A stretch of DNA of 64,000 nt from an uncultured Mucilaginibacter sp. (GCA_903891475.1 CAITEP010000010.1:124001-188000), one strand, 5' to 3'. Counted from the first letter of the stretch, positions 42,821-52,029 are shown. Made by a program: numbers and translations. The notes: generated from the letters alone by a model not told the origin.

Positions 42821-43522
42821 ATGCGCATACTCATTGTTTCTGCAACCGAACCGGAGGTAGCTCCGCTAAAAGCCGAAGTCGAAAAATTAAATTTGGAGCA
42901 TGGTCGCGAAGCGTTTAATGCTAAATATCATATTAATAACCAAACAAATACCTATATAAAGCACCCCGAAATTAGCTTTTTGGTAACAGGAGTAGGTATG
43001 GTGGCAATGGCTGTTTGTTTGGGAAAGCACCTGGCCCTAAACCAATATGATTTAGCCATCAACCTTGGCATTGCCGGCAGTTTTGACCGAAGTATTACAA
43101 TTGGAGAGGTAGTTGAAGTAAGTACGGATACCCTATCGGAACTGGGAGCCGAAGATGATGAGGTTTTTTTACCGATAGAGGAGCTTGGTTTTAGTCCGGG
43201 TTATTATCAATCAAGGGTAAGCTATTCAAATTATGTGAATAAGCAGGTTTTAAAAAAAGTAACAGCCATAACGGTAAATACGGTACATGGCAACGAGGCA
43301 TCGATTAAAAAGGTAGTCGACCGCCTTAACCCACAACTAGAGAGCATGGAAGGAGCCGCGTTTTTTTATGCTTGCGAGGAATATGTATTGCCATGCTTGC
43401 AAATCAGAGCGGTGTCAAATTATGTGGAGAAGCGCAATCGGGCCAATTGGGATATACCACTTGCTATAAAAAATCTGAATAACTTTGCGATTGAAATGGT
43501 GAAGTCGATAGATTTGGCTTAA
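42821..43522 (+). CDS. mqnB: Futalosine hydrolase
   Basis: A 233-residue nucleoside-phosphorylase-fold protein. The N-terminal ILIVSATEPEVAPLKAE is typical, and VTGVGMVAMAVCLGKHL near 55-71 and NLGIAGSFD near 86 line the nucleoside site. SMEGAAFFYACEEY near 182 gives the purine/ribose-binding Glu. It removes hypoxanthine from futalosine in the menaquinone route. The next gene, 38 bases on, is mqnD, which acts two steps later, so the assignment as MqnB rather than a plain MTA/SAH nucleosidase rests on both sequence and context. Confidence 0.92.
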   Translation: MRILIVSATEPEVAPLKAEVEKLNLEHGREAFNAKYHINNQTNTYIKHPEISFLVTGVGMVAMAVCLGKHLALNQYDLAINLGIAGSFDRSITIGEVVEVSTDTLSELGAEDDEVFLPIEELGFSPGYYQSRVSYSNYVNKQVLKKVTAITVNTVHGNEASIKKVVDRLNPQLESMEGAAFFYACEEYVLPCLQIRAVSNYVEKRNRANWDIPLAIKNLNNFAIEMVKSIDLA

Positions 43523-43560
43523 TAAACACCGGTGTTTATAAAATATCAGCAAACAACAAC

Positions 43561-44433
43561 ATGAAGCTCACTCTAGGTTTTTCTCCCTGCCCTAATGATA
43601 CCTTTATTTTTGATGCCCTCATCCACCATAAAATTGATACCGAAGGGTTGGAGTTTGAGGTTTTTTACGACGATGTAGAAACCCTGAACCAAAAAGCCAT
43701 GCGCCAAGCATTGGATATTACCAAACTAAGCTACCATGCTTTTGCCTACGTTACCAAAAATTATGCTTTGTTAGATTCAGGCAGCGCGTTAGGCTTCGGT
43801 GTTGGACCAATGTTGATTTGTAAAGCCGACCCAAATGAAATACACACACAACTTTCAACCCACAACCCACAACTAAAAATAGGTATTCCCGGCAAATACA
43901 CCACTGCCAATTTTTTATTAGGATTGGCCTTCCCAAATGCGACCAATAAAGTGGAATTAGTTTTTTCGGATATTGAAGACGCTGTTTTGGAAGGCAGGGT
44001 TGATGCCGGACTGATTATCCACGAAAACCGTTTCACCTACCAAAACAAGGGACTAAAAAAAATAATTGACCTTGGCGATTATTGGGAACAGCTAACGGGT
44101 TGCGCCATACCCTTAGGCGGCATTGTAGTAAACCGTGCCTTGCCGCTGGATATTCAACATAAAATAAATAGGGTGTTGCGTAGTTCGGTGGAGTTTGCTT
44201 TCGCGAACCCAAAATCGGGCTTGGATTATATACGCTCGCATGCGCAGGAAATGAGTGAAGAGGTAATGTATAAACACATTGATTTATATGTAAACAAATA
44301 TTCGGTTGATTTGGGTATTGAAGGTAAAAAAGCCATCAAACTGCTTTTCGATACCGCTTTGGAAAAGAAGATTATCCCCGAAATAACGGAAGAAATTTTC
44401 TTGAACCCGATGGTTGCCGAACCAATAAAATAA
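43561..44433 (+). CDS. mqnD: 1,4-dihydroxy-6-naphthoate synthase
   Basis: A 290-residue periplasmic-binding-protein-like enzyme. LGFSPCPNDTFIFDALIHHK at 4-23, ITKLSYHAFAYV near 57 and GIPGKYTTANFLLGLAF near 108-124 are MqnD landmarks, the last near the catalytic His-containing pocket. It makes 1,4-dihydroxy-6-naphthoate from cyclic dehypoxanthine futalosine for menaquinone. Residues 95-104 (HTQLSTHNPQ) are encoded by a CAACC-type low-complexity repeat, unlike the conserved flanks. Together with mqnB it shows the futalosine pathway. Confidence 0.94.
   Translation: MKLTLGFSPCPNDTFIFDALIHHKIDTEGLEFEVFYDDVETLNQKAMRQALDITKLSYHAFAYVTKNYALLDSGSALGFGVGPMLICKADPNEIHTQLSTHNPQLKIGIPGKYTTANFLLGLAFPNATNKVELVFSDIEDAVLEGRVDAGLIIHENRFTYQNKGLKKIIDLGDYWEQLTGCAIPLGGIVVNRALPLDIQHKINRVLRSSVEFAFANPKSGLDYIRSHAQEMSEEVMYKHIDLYVNKYSVDLGIEGKKAIKLLFDTALEKKIIPEITEEIFLNPMVAEPIK
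43843..43875 (+). repeat. CAAC-type low-complexity repeat inside mqnD
   Basis: Consecutive units of the form ACAACTTTCAACCCACAACC occupy about 33 bases and are translated as a low-complexity loop of MqnD. The same family of repeat appears at 47527-47554 (other strand) and 47691-47780. Confidence 0.6.
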
Positions 44434-44534
44434 AAACAAAGCAGAAAAAACCTAACCTTGCCTACTAAAAACTACATTTGCAACGTAATTGCAATTTTGA
44501 ATGAATTATTCAAAGGCGCAAATAATCAAGAAAT

Positions 44535-45239
44535 GTGAATAAGATAGAAGATTTTATAGAAGGACAATTGCTATTGGTAAACAAGCCATACAAATGGACC
44601 AGCTTTGATGTAGTAGGTAAATTGCGTAACGCGTTTAAGCCCCTTAAATTAAAAGTTGGACATGCCGGCACACTCGACCCATTGGCTACCGGTTTGCTCA
44701 TTATTTGTACCGGCAAAATGACGAAGCTGATTGATAGTTATCAATCGCAAGACAAGGAATACACCGGAACAATGGTTTTGGGAGCCACCACCCCCTCCTA
44801 CGATTTGGAAACGGAGGTTGACCAAAAGTTTGATATTTCGCAGATTAGCGAAGCGCAAATAAAAAACACCTGCAACCAGTTTACGGGCGATATTCAACAA
44901 TACCCACCCGCCCATTCGGCTATAAAAATTGATGGCGAACGCTTATACGAAAAAGCCCGCAGAGGTGAGGAGGTGGAGTTGCGCTTGCGGAATGTAACCA
45001 TAGCCGAATTTGAGATTACCGAAATAAACCTGCCCGAAATAAGTTTTAGGGTAAAATGTAGCAAAGGCACCTATATACGCTCGTTGGTGAATGATTTTGG
45101 TAAGGCGTTGAACAATGGCGCTTACCTTTCAAAATTAAGACGAACCAAAAGCGGCGAATATGCCATTGAAAACGCCAGCGAAGTAATGGAACTGGTGAAC
45201 CATATTAGAGAATTAAAAGCAATTGCTATTACAGAATAA
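44535..45239 (+). CDS. truB: tRNA pseudouridine(55) synthase
   Basis: A 234-residue protein. KVGHAGTLDPLATGLLIICT near 37-56 contains the catalytic aspartate. VNKPYKWTSFDVV near 16 is the family start. The start codon is GTG at 44535: the ATG two bases earlier is followed at once by TGA in its own frame. It makes pseudouridine 55 in the T loop of tRNAs. ribF follows 17 bases downstream, the common truB-ribF pair. A box TACATTTG at 44473-44480 may be the -7 element, but no -33 partner is at the right spacing. Confidence 0.95.
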   Translation: MNKIEDFIEGQLLLVNKPYKWTSFDVVGKLRNAFKPLKLKVGHAGTLDPLATGLLIICTGKMTKLIDSYQSQDKEYTGTMVLGATTPSYDLETEVDQKFDISQISEAQIKNTCNQFTGDIQQYPPAHSAIKIDGERLYEKARRGEEVELRLRNVTIAEFEITEINLPEISFRVKCSKGTYIRSLVNDFGKALNNGAYLSKLRRTKSGEYAIENASEVMELVNHIRELKAIAITE

Positions 45240-45256
45240 AAAAGCCTAAAAGCGTT

Positions 45257-46189
45257 ATGCGCATATACCACCATATAAACGATTTTACCCCCCTAAAAAA
45301 CGCGGTTGTTACTATTGGGACTTTTGATGGGGTGCATTTGGGGCACCAAAAAATTATTGCTGGTATAAGGGAACTAGCCGAAGAGGTAGGTGGCGAAACG
45401 GTTTTGCTTACCTTTTTTCCGCACCCCAGAATGATTTTAAAACCAGAGGACGAAAGTCTGAAAATGATTAATACGATTGCTGAGAAAGCAGAACTACTAG
45501 ATAAATTGGGAATTGATAACCTGATTATTACCCCCTTCTCGCGCGATTTCTCTAATCAAACGGCCGAGGAGTATATCAGGGAGGTATTGGTAAACAAAAT
45601 AGGCACCAAAAAAATTGTAATCGGGTACGACCATCGTTTTGGAAAAGACCGCCAAGGTGGATTGGAAGAATTGCAACACTTGAGCCAACCCTATGGCTTT
45701 GAGGTGTACGAAATTCCTGAACAAGACATTAACGAAGTAGCTATTAGCTCCACCCGGATACGTGAGGCATTGCTGGCAGGAAATATTGAATTGGCTAACC
45801 AATTTTTAGGCTATCCGTTTTATATAACAGGTAAAGTAATAAAAGGCGACCAAATTGGACGCAAAATAGGCTTCCCCACAGCTAATATTGTGGTGGAAGA
45901 AAGGTATAAGCTTATACCATCGGATGGTATTTATTCGGTAAAGGTTAAGATTGGCTTTGAAACATTTTTTGGCATGGGTTACATAGGTTCCCGACCAACC
46001 GTTATGGGCCAAACCCGCAATATTGAGGTAAACCTGTTTAATTTTGATACCGAAATTTATAACCAAACCGTACAAATTGAATTTTACAACTTTATACGTG
46101 GCGATAGCAAATTTGAGGGACTGGATGCGTTAAAGGCACAAATAGCTAAAGACAAAATTGCGGTGCAAACTATTTTTGGGTTGATTTAA
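45257..46189 (+). CDS. ribF: Bifunctional riboflavin kinase/FAD synthetase
   Basis: A 310-residue protein. The N-terminal adenylyltransferase part has TIGTFDGVHLGHQKII near 21-36 and IGYDHRFGKDRQG near 123, and SSTRIREALLAGN near 160. The C-terminal flavokinase begins near 185 with GKVIKGDQIGRKIGFPTANI and ends in the EFYNFIRGDSKF segment. It phosphorylates riboflavin to FMN and adenylates it to FAD. It is the second gene of the truB-ribF pair. Confidence 0.96.
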   Translation: MRIYHHINDFTPLKNAVVTIGTFDGVHLGHQKIIAGIRELAEEVGGETVLLTFFPHPRMILKPEDESLKMINTIAEKAELLDKLGIDNLIITPFSRDFSNQTAEEYIREVLVNKIGTKKIVIGYDHRFGKDRQGGLEELQHLSQPYGFEVYEIPEQDINEVAISSTRIREALLAGNIELANQFLGYPFYITGKVIKGDQIGRKIGFPTANIVVEERYKLIPSDGIYSVKVKIGFETFFGMGYIGSRPTVMGQTRNIEVNLFNFDTEIYNQTVQIEFYNFIRGDSKFEGLDALKAQIAKDKIAVQTIFGLI

Positions 46190-46202
46190 ATTATAGCGAC
46201 AA

Positions 46203-46571
46203 CTAATAATCGCCGATTTCCAGCAACTCCATTTTATTACCAAAGGGGTCTAAAAACGCGAAGCGGATACGACCGGGCAGATAGGGTTCTTCTATTATAG
46301 GTATTCCTATACTTTCCAAATAGGTACGCGTTTCAACCAGATTTTCAATTTGCATGGCGGTATGTCTGCGTGTTTTGCCGGTTGGTTGCTCTACCCCTAT
46401 ATGCAGTTGGATATCGCCCATTTTAAACCAGTAGCCTTTGCTGCCATCCAATTCTTTTGGGCGTTCAATTAATTGCAAGCCAATAACATCGGCATAAAAA
46501 CTTTTAGCCTCGGCCAATCTTTCGGGCGGTACACAAATATGTACATGGTCGGCACGCAAAAAATTTATCAT
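46203..46571 (-). CDS. VOC (glyoxalase/bleomycin-resistance fold) protein 1
   Basis: A 122-residue protein. It starts RADHVHICVPPERLAEAKSF and carries HTAMQIENL near 91 and LDPFGNKMELLE near 109-120, the two half-sites of the VOC fold. The metal or substrate is not predictable. Its ATG overlaps the stop of the upstream VOC gene by four bases (ATGA), so both are translated together and may form a heterodimer. Confidence 0.85.
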   Translation of the reverse strand: MINFLRADHVHICVPPERLAEAKSFYADVIGLQLIERPKELDGSKGYWFKMGDIQLHIGVEQPTGKTRRHTAMQIENLVETRTYLESIGIPIIEEPYLPGRIRFAFLDPFGNKMELLEIGDY

Positions 46572-46948
46572 ACTACGTCTTCCGCAAAAGTGAGTACATA
46601 GCCATTATTATCAACAATTGAAAATTCAATGGCACCATAGAAGGTAGTTTCCAAAGGCTTTAAAATGGTCACCTTATCCTTCAAGCCATCAAAAAAAGTA
46701 TGAATGTTTTTCAATTTGATATATAGCAATTGCGAAGCTCCATTAGTTCGTTGTATTTCGGGCAAATCATTACCTAAACTTTCAAAAGTTTGAAACATCA
46801 TGGTTACGCCCCCATTTTGTAGCATGGCCCAAACCAAATCGGTACCCGTTTCGGGAACCGTCAAAACAACTTCAAAACCCAATACCTTATAAAAGGCGAT
46901 GGTTTTTTGCATATCCTCTACAAAAATATTGGGCGATAAACTTTCCAT
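46568..46948 (-). CDS. VOC (glyoxalase/bleomycin-resistance fold) protein 2
   Basis: A 126-residue protein. SPNIFVEDMQKTIAFYKVLGF at 5-25 and VDNNGYVLTFAED near the end fit the fold. The motif is diverged at metal positions, so it may bind no metal. It is upstream of and overlaps the gene of VOC protein 1. A repeat-rich AT region lies at its 5' side. Confidence 0.85.
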   Translation of the reverse strand: MESLSPNIFVEDMQKTIAFYKVLGFEVVLTVPETGTDLVWAMLQNGGVTMMFQTFESLGNDLPEIQRTNGASQLLYIKLKNIHTFFDGLKDKVTILKPLETTFYGAIEFSIVDNNGYVLTFAEDVV

Positions 46949-46972
46949 ATCAAATTAAAATTAGGAAGTAAA

Positions 46973-47188
46973 TTTATTTCTATTTTCGGAAACCCAATCA
47001 AATAATTAAAAACAATACAACAGTACATCAAAAAATAGACTATCGATATTAAATAAATCAACAAACAACCCAATCAATAAGTTAATAATTCAGTCCATCA
47101 ATAAATAAGCGAATAAATCAACGATTCAATAAATCAATAAATAAACGAATAACCCAATCAATAAATCACTCAATCAGTAAATCAATAA
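46973..47188. repeat. AT-rich degenerate tandem repeat (AATAAATCAA type)
   Basis: About 200 bases, densest from 47050, made of imperfect units of the words CAATAAAT, AATCAATAAA and CGAATAA. It fills the whole space between the VOC gene and the CMD gene and reaches the latter's start codon, where the repeat word AATCAATAA runs into ATG. It is not a CRISPR: units are short and irregular. Confidence 0.7.
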
Positions 47189-47530
47189 ATGAAATTAATA
47201 GACGAATTTGAAACCTATCGTACTAAAATGAACGATCGGATAATGGAAACAGCCAACACAAATATCAAACGGTTTTTCGCGCTTGATACCACTACCTATG
47301 CCGAAGGCGCATTGGATGTAAAAACCAAGGAAATGCTTGGTTTGGTAGCTTCCATGGTTTTGCGTTGCGATGATTGCATTAAATATCACCTGGGTAAATG
47401 CCATGAAGCAGGGGTAAATCATGATGAAATAAACGAAGTGTTTATGATCGCCAACTTGGTAGGCGGCTCCATTGTAATTCCGCATTACCGAAGAGCGGTT
47501 GAGTATTGGGATGAGCTAAGTATGTTGTAA
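47189..47530 (+). CDS. Carboxymuconolactone decarboxylase family (AhpD-like) protein
   Basis: A 113-residue helical protein. The CxxC motif is in LRCDDCIKYHLGKCHEAG near 57-74, as in AhpD-like peroxidase partners, and the helices ahead of it carry GALDVKTKEMLGLVA. A redox or peroxide role is likelier than the original decarboxylase activity. Its stop codon lies inside a 14-base tandem repeat; the promoter region is entirely repeat DNA (46973-47188). Confidence 0.9.
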   Translation: MKLIDEFETYRTKMNDRIMETANTNIKRFFALDTTTYAEGALDVKTKEMLGLVASMVLRCDDCIKYHLGKCHEAGVNHDEINEVFMIANLVGGSIVIPHYRRAVEYWDELSML

Positions 47531-47554
47531 GTTGAAGGTTGTAAGTTGAAGGTT
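47527..47554. repeat. Tandem 14-base repeat at the end of the CMD gene
   Basis: GTAAGTTGAAGGTT occurs twice without a gap. The first copy contains the TAA stop of the CMD gene. Its reverse complement AACCTTCAACTTAC is the same word family as the CAAC repeat at 47691-47780, in opposite orientation. Confidence 0.75.
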
Positions 47555-47673
47555 GCTGGTATGAGTTTAAGGGGCTTAAGGCTGGGTGATTTTTTATCCT
47601 TTTAAATAATGACTGCGCTTAATTTCATTTCATTTTTTAATAATTTTACCAAACACTAAAACTCCCAAAAGCG

Positions 47674-48324
47674 ATGCAAACCTCCCCAGACCCACAACCT
47701 TCAACGCACAACCTGCAACCCAACGGCAACCCACAACCTCAAGAAACCTACAACGGACAACCCGCAACTTACAACACACCAAAGCGGTGTCATTGGCTGG
47801 GCAACGATGCCCTCTATATAAAATACCATGATGAAGAATGGGGAAAGGAAGTGCATGACGACAAGCTGTTTTTTGAGTTTTTGATACTCGAATCAGCACA
47901 GGCGGGTTTAAGTTGGATTACCATACTGCGCCGTCGTGAAGGATATCGAAAAGCATTCGCCAATTTTGAGGTGCAAAAAGTAGCTACTTTTAATGAAGAT
48001 GATGTAGCGCGCCTCTTGGCTGATGAAGGCATTATTCGCAATAAGCTAAAAATAAACGCGGCCATAAAAAACGCCCAATTATTTATAGCCATACAACAGG
48101 AGTATGGCTCGTTCAATAATTATTTATACGGCTTTATGCCCGATGGGAAGCCCATTATTAACCATCCGGAAAAAAGTCCGGTAAGCAGCCCAGAGTCCGA
48201 CGCTATCAGCAAAGACATGAAAAAAAGAGGCTTCAAGTTTTTTGGCACCACCATTTGCTACGCCTACATGCAAGCCACCGGCATGGTAAACGACCATTTA
48301 CCTGATTGTGATTTTAGGGGTTGA
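47674..48324 (+). CDS. tag: DNA-3-methyladenine glycosylase I with repeat-derived N-terminus
   Basis: A 216-residue protein. The Tag core begins near residue 38 (KRCHWLGNDALYIKYHDEEWG), with LLFFEFLILES-like and QAGLSWITILRRREGYRKAF near 74-93. The zinc site of Tag enzymes is represented by Cys in KRCHW, His in YHDEEWG and later residues such as the CYAYMQATGMVNDH segment. The first 37 residues (rich in P, Q, N and T) come from a CAACC low-complexity repeat and are absent from the usual family. It removes 3-methyladenine from DNA. Confidence 0.92.
   Translation: MQTSPDPQPSTHNLQPNGNPQPQETYNGQPATYNTPKRCHWLGNDALYIKYHDEEWGKEVHDDKLFFEFLILESAQAGLSWITILRRREGYRKAFANFEVQKVATFNEDDVARLLADEGIIRNKLKINAAIKNAQLFIAIQQEYGSFNNYLYGFMPDGKPIINHPEKSPVSSPESDAISKDMKKRGFKFFGTTICYAYMQATGMVNDHLPDCDFRG
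47691..47780 (+). repeat. CAAC-type repeat forming the Tag N-terminus
   Basis: About 90 bases built of irregular words CCACAACCT, TCAACGCACAACC, TACAACGGACAAC and CAACTTACAAC. It is translated as the Pro/Gln/Asn-rich leader of Tag. It is in the inverse orientation to the 14-base tandem at 47527-47554, 140 bases upstream. Confidence 0.7.
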
Positions 48325-48579
48325 AGGTCGTAAACTTTAAAATATCTTTTGTAAAGAGGAGTTATAACAAAGAAACAATCTCAAGGAACCTCATTTTAAA
48401 AGTCTCTCCGCTGGCTAGCGGAAAATTACTCACCTGTGTTTATTTTTATTGGTGTTCATGAATGCTCCGCAATTTAGAGGGGGCTTATTATTTCCCCAAA
48501 TTTTTCTAATTTCGTTAATAAGCATATATCTTGCATAACCTAATTACTACAAGGTAAACAGCTTCAATATTGTTATAAC

Positions 48580-51393
48580 ATGAAAAAAAAATTATTTCTT
48601 CTGGATGGCATGGCACTTATTTACAGGGCGCATTTTGCCTTAAGTAAAAACCCAAGGTTTACTTCGGGGGGCCTTAATACTTCGGCGGTGATGGGTTTTA
48701 CCAATACCCTGCTGGAGGTTCTGAAAAAAGAAAACCCTACCCATATGGCGGTGGTTTTTGATACCCAGGCACCTACCGAACGCCATTTGGACTTTGCCGA
48801 CTATAAGGCGCACCGCGAAGCCATGCCCGAAGATTTATCTAAGGCTCTTCCTTATATATTTAAGCTCATTTTGGGTTTTAATATCCCCGTAATTACTTCC
48901 GATGGTTATGAGGCCGATGATATCATAGGTACCCTTGCCAAAAAGGCGGAGGCACAAGGCTATCAGGTTTTTTGCATGACACCCGATAAAGATTTTGCCC
49001 AGCTGGTATCCGACAATATATTCATTTACAAACCTGCCCGCATGGGTAACGAAATGGAAATATTGGGCGTAAAGGAAGTTTTGGAGAAATGGGAAATTGA
49101 AAACGTATTGCAGGTTATTGATATTTTGGGGCTTTGGGGCGATGCGGTAGATAATATCCCAGGCATCCCCGGCATAGGCGAAAAAACGGCCAAAGCCCTT
49201 ATTAAACAATATGGCTCGATGGAGGAAATTATTAGCCATAGCCATGAGCTAAAAGGAAAAATGCGCGAAAACGTAGAGGCTTTTGCCGAGCAGGGATTGT
49301 TATCAAAAAAATTAGCCACCATTTTATTGGATGTGCCTATTGAGTTGGATGAGGAAGGCTTAAAGGTTGGCCCCCCTAGCAAGGATTTATTGGAGCCTTT
49401 GTTTGCCGAGTTGGAGTTCCGCACGCTGGGTAAACGGGTTTTTGGCGATGATTTTAGCATCACCGAAACCAAGGCTGTTTCCATGCAAACTGATTTATTT
49501 GGCGACCCGGTAGCAACAAACCGCACTACCATGACGGTAGATTTGGAAAACATTACCGAACCGGAATTTACTGCTGTCTCAAAAAACATTGAGAACGTAA
49601 AGCACAGCTACCATTTAACCGACACGCCCGAAAAGCGCAAGGAATTGATAGCCCTGCTGAGCAAACAACAAAGCTTTTGTTTTGATACCGAAACAACTGG
49701 AACAGATGCGAACCAATGCGAGCTTGTCGGACTATCATTCGCCGTAAAGGCTGGTGAGGCATGGTATGTTCCTGTCCCCGAAAATCAGGAAGCGGCACAG
49801 CAAATGGTGGATGAGTTTAAGCCAGTTCTCGAAAATAGCGCGATAGGGAAAATTGGTCAGAATATAAAGTTTGATGTGTTGATGCTAAAATGGTATGGCG
49901 TGGAGGTAAAAGGCAATTTGTTTGATACCATGCTGGCGCACTATGTGATTGACCCGGATACCCGCCATAATATGGATGTGCTATCGGAAAATTATCTGGG
50001 CTATAAACCGGTTTCCATCACCGAACTTATTGGAGCCAAAGGCAAAAACCAGGGTAGTATGCGCGATGTGGAGTTGGAGAAAATTAAGGAGTACGCCGCC
50101 GAAGATGCTGATATCACCCTGCAACTAAAAACCGTTTTTGAGCCTAAACTTAAAGAGGTGGAAAGTGAAAAATTGGTGAATGATATTGAATACCCGCTTA
50201 TTTATGTGCTGGCTGATATTGAATACGAAGGCGTTTTAATTGACCATGCTACCCTTAAAGAGTTTTCAAAGGAGTTGGAGACCGATATTGCCAAATTGGA
50301 GAAAACCGTGTTTGAAAAAGCGGGGGTAAGATTCAACATCGCGTCGCCAAAACAACTGGGCGAGGTTTTGTTCGAGAAATTAATGCTTGACCCAAAAGCC
50401 AAAAAAACCAAAACAGGGCAATATCAAACCGGGGAAGATGTATTACTATCGCTTGCTGCCAAAAGCGATATTGTAAGGGATATTTTAGATTTTAGGCAAC
50501 TGCAAAAGCTAAAATCGACCTATGTGGATGCCTTGCCTACCATGGTGAATCCAAAAACAGGTAGGGTGCATACCTCCTATAACCAGGCGGTGGCGGCTAC
50601 CGGGCGTTTAAGCTCCAACAACCCCAACCTGCAAAACATCCCTGTAAAAACCGAAAAGGGCAGGGAAGTGCGCAAGGCCTTTATCCCGAGGGATAGCAAC
50701 CATAGCATTGTCTCGGCCGATTATTCGCAGATAGAGCTTCGCATTATTGCCGAAATTAGCAAGGATGCCAACATGATGGATGCCTTTATAAAAAACCTCG
50801 ACATCCATACAGCTACCGCCGCTAATGTGTATGGTATAGCTTTGGAGGAGGTTACCAGCACCCAACGCCGTAATGCCAAGGCGGTAAATTTTGGCATTAT
50901 TTACGGCCAATCTGCTTTTGGCTTGTCCCAAAGTTTGGGTATTCCACGTAAGGAAGCCGCCGAGATTATTGAAAATTATTTTTTACAGTTCCCGGGTATA
51001 AAAAGCTATATGGCCGATACCATGAACTTCGCGCGGGAAAACGGCTATGTAAGTACCTTAATGGGTAGGCGGAGATATTTACGTGATATCAATTCGGCTA
51101 ACGCGACGGTACGTGGTTTTGCCGAGCGAAATGCCATCAACGCGCCTATACAAGGTTCGGCGGCAGATATGATTAAAATCGCGATGATAAACATACACCG
51201 CGAGCTAAAGGCACAAAAGCTGGATACCCGCATGACCATGCAGGTGCATGACGAATTGGTTTTTGATGCCCCACACCACGAAATTGAGCTGATAAAACCT
51301 ATTATTATGGAAAACATGAAAAACGCCATCAAAACAGAAGTACCTATTATGGTGGAGATTGGTGTTGGCGCGAATTGGTTAGAGGCGCATTGA
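48580..51393 (+). CDS. polA: DNA polymerase I
   Basis: A 937-residue protein of normal length. The 5'-3' exonuclease domain starts with LFLLDGMALIYRAHFAL and holds YEADDIIGTLA and GIPGIGEKTA. The 3'-5' exonuclease domain begins near 365 and keeps the catalytic FDTETTG, so proofreading should be active. The polymerase domain has VSADYSQIELRIIAEIS near 712, KAVNFGIIYGQSAFGLS near 768 and MQVHDELVFDAP near 890. It repairs DNA and joins Okazaki fragments. The gene is monocistronic. Confidence 0.97.
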   Translation: MKKKLFLLDGMALIYRAHFALSKNPRFTSGGLNTSAVMGFTNTLLEVLKKENPTHMAVVFDTQAPTERHLDFADYKAHREAMPEDLSKALPYIFKLILGFNIPVITSDGYEADDIIGTLAKKAEAQGYQVFCMTPDKDFAQLVSDNIFIYKPARMGNEMEILGVKEVLEKWEIENVLQVIDILGLWGDAVDNIPGIPGIGEKTAKALIKQYGSMEEIISHSHELKGKMRENVEAFAEQGLLSKKLATILLDVPIELDEEGLKVGPPSKDLLEPLFAELEFRTLGKRVFGDDFSITETKAVSMQTDLFGDPVATNRTTMTVDLENITEPEFTAVSKNIENVKHSYHLTDTPEKRKELIALLSKQQSFCFDTETTGTDANQCELVGLSFAVKAGEAWYVPVPENQEAAQQMVDEFKPVLENSAIGKIGQNIKFDVLMLKWYGVEVKGNLFDTMLAHYVIDPDTRHNMDVLSENYLGYKPVSITELIGAKGKNQGSMRDVELEKIKEYAAEDADITLQLKTVFEPKLKEVESEKLVNDIEYPLIYVLADIEYEGVLIDHATLKEFSKELETDIAKLEKTVFEKAGVRFNIASPKQLGEVLFEKLMLDPKAKKTKTGQYQTGEDVLLSLAAKSDIVRDILDFRQLQKLKSTYVDALPTMVNPKTGRVHTSYNQAVAATGRLSSNNPNLQNIPVKTEKGREVRKAFIPRDSNHSIVSADYSQIELRIIAEISKDANMMDAFIKNLDIHTATAANVYGIALEEVTSTQRRNAKAVNFGIIYGQSAFGLSQSLGIPRKEAAEIIENYFLQFPGIKSYMADTMNFARENGYVSTLMGRRRYLRDINSANATVRGFAERNAINAPIQGSAADMIKIAMINIHRELKAQKLDTRMTMQVHDELVFDAPHHEIELIKPIIMENMKNAIKTEVPIMVEIGVGANWLEAH

Positions 51394-51432
51394 TAGGTTA
51401 AATAAAAAGGTAGTTATATTGTTTTTTGGGTG

Positions 51433-52029
51433 CTAACTTATCTTGTTTATAATATCGCGTAAAGCAATAAATGGTTGAACACTTTTTCCAGCTTGTTCTT
51501 CTTGGCTTTTAAAGTCTATTATACCAAGCTTGGTTTCGGTATTGTATTCGCCGATAAGTCCATCCAGTAAAACGTACATCGCATTTTTGAATCTGTTGGA
51601 GCCATCATATCCTTTGATATAAAGTTGAATGTCTATTTTACTTCCGGCCATATTGTAGTAAAAAAATATATCCGAATAGCCAAGTGTGAAATCAGGACCG
51701 AACCGTAATAACAGCTCATCACCGGGAACGGCTTGCCTAAACGCATTGAAAATCCAATTACTTAATTCCGGAGCCATGTCTACAATATCTATTACCGACT
51801 GAAATACACTTTTAATACCATCAGCCGAAATGGATAACTCACGCTTTCCGTTATCCCGTACTGGACTAAATTCAAAAACTAAATCGTTATTAATTGCTCT
51901 TAATTGCCTGGAAAGTTCGTTAAATAACGCATCTTGGTTGTTTTCAAAATGATAGTATTCGTTTTGATGTTTAGCAAACCATGACCAAAAACCCTTGATT
52001 TTTTTTTCGTAGAAATACTTTTTAAACAT
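51433..52029 (-). CDS. Hypothetical protein, 198 residues
   Basis: A 198-residue soluble protein without a signal or membrane segment. It begins KKYFYEKKIKGFWSWFAKHQ and has a beta-helix alternation with FEFSPVRDNGKRELSISADG near 50-69 and KIDIQLYIKGYDG near 132. The C-terminus NTETKLGIIDFKSQEEQ holds many acidic residues. I recognise no family. It stands alone between polA and the DUF2809 gene. Confidence 0.7.
   Translation of the reverse strand: MFKKYFYEKKIKGFWSWFAKHQNEYYHFENNQDALFNELSRQLRAINNDLVFEFSPVRDNGKRELSISADGIKSVFQSVIDIVDMAPELSNWIFNAFRQAVPGDELLLRFGPDFTLGYSDIFFYYNMAGSKIDIQLYIKGYDGSNRFKNAMYVLLDGLIGEYNTETKLGIIDFKSQEEQAGKSVQPFIALRDIINKIS

Noticed and set aside
46973..47188. CRISPR or IS remnant
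   Set aside because: Units are short, irregular and AT-only, without conserved repeat length, spacers or transposase.
49026..49589. Minus-strand frame of 187 residues inside polA
   Set aside because: Antisense to the conserved 5'-3' exonuclease part; Ser-rich composition typical of shadow frames.
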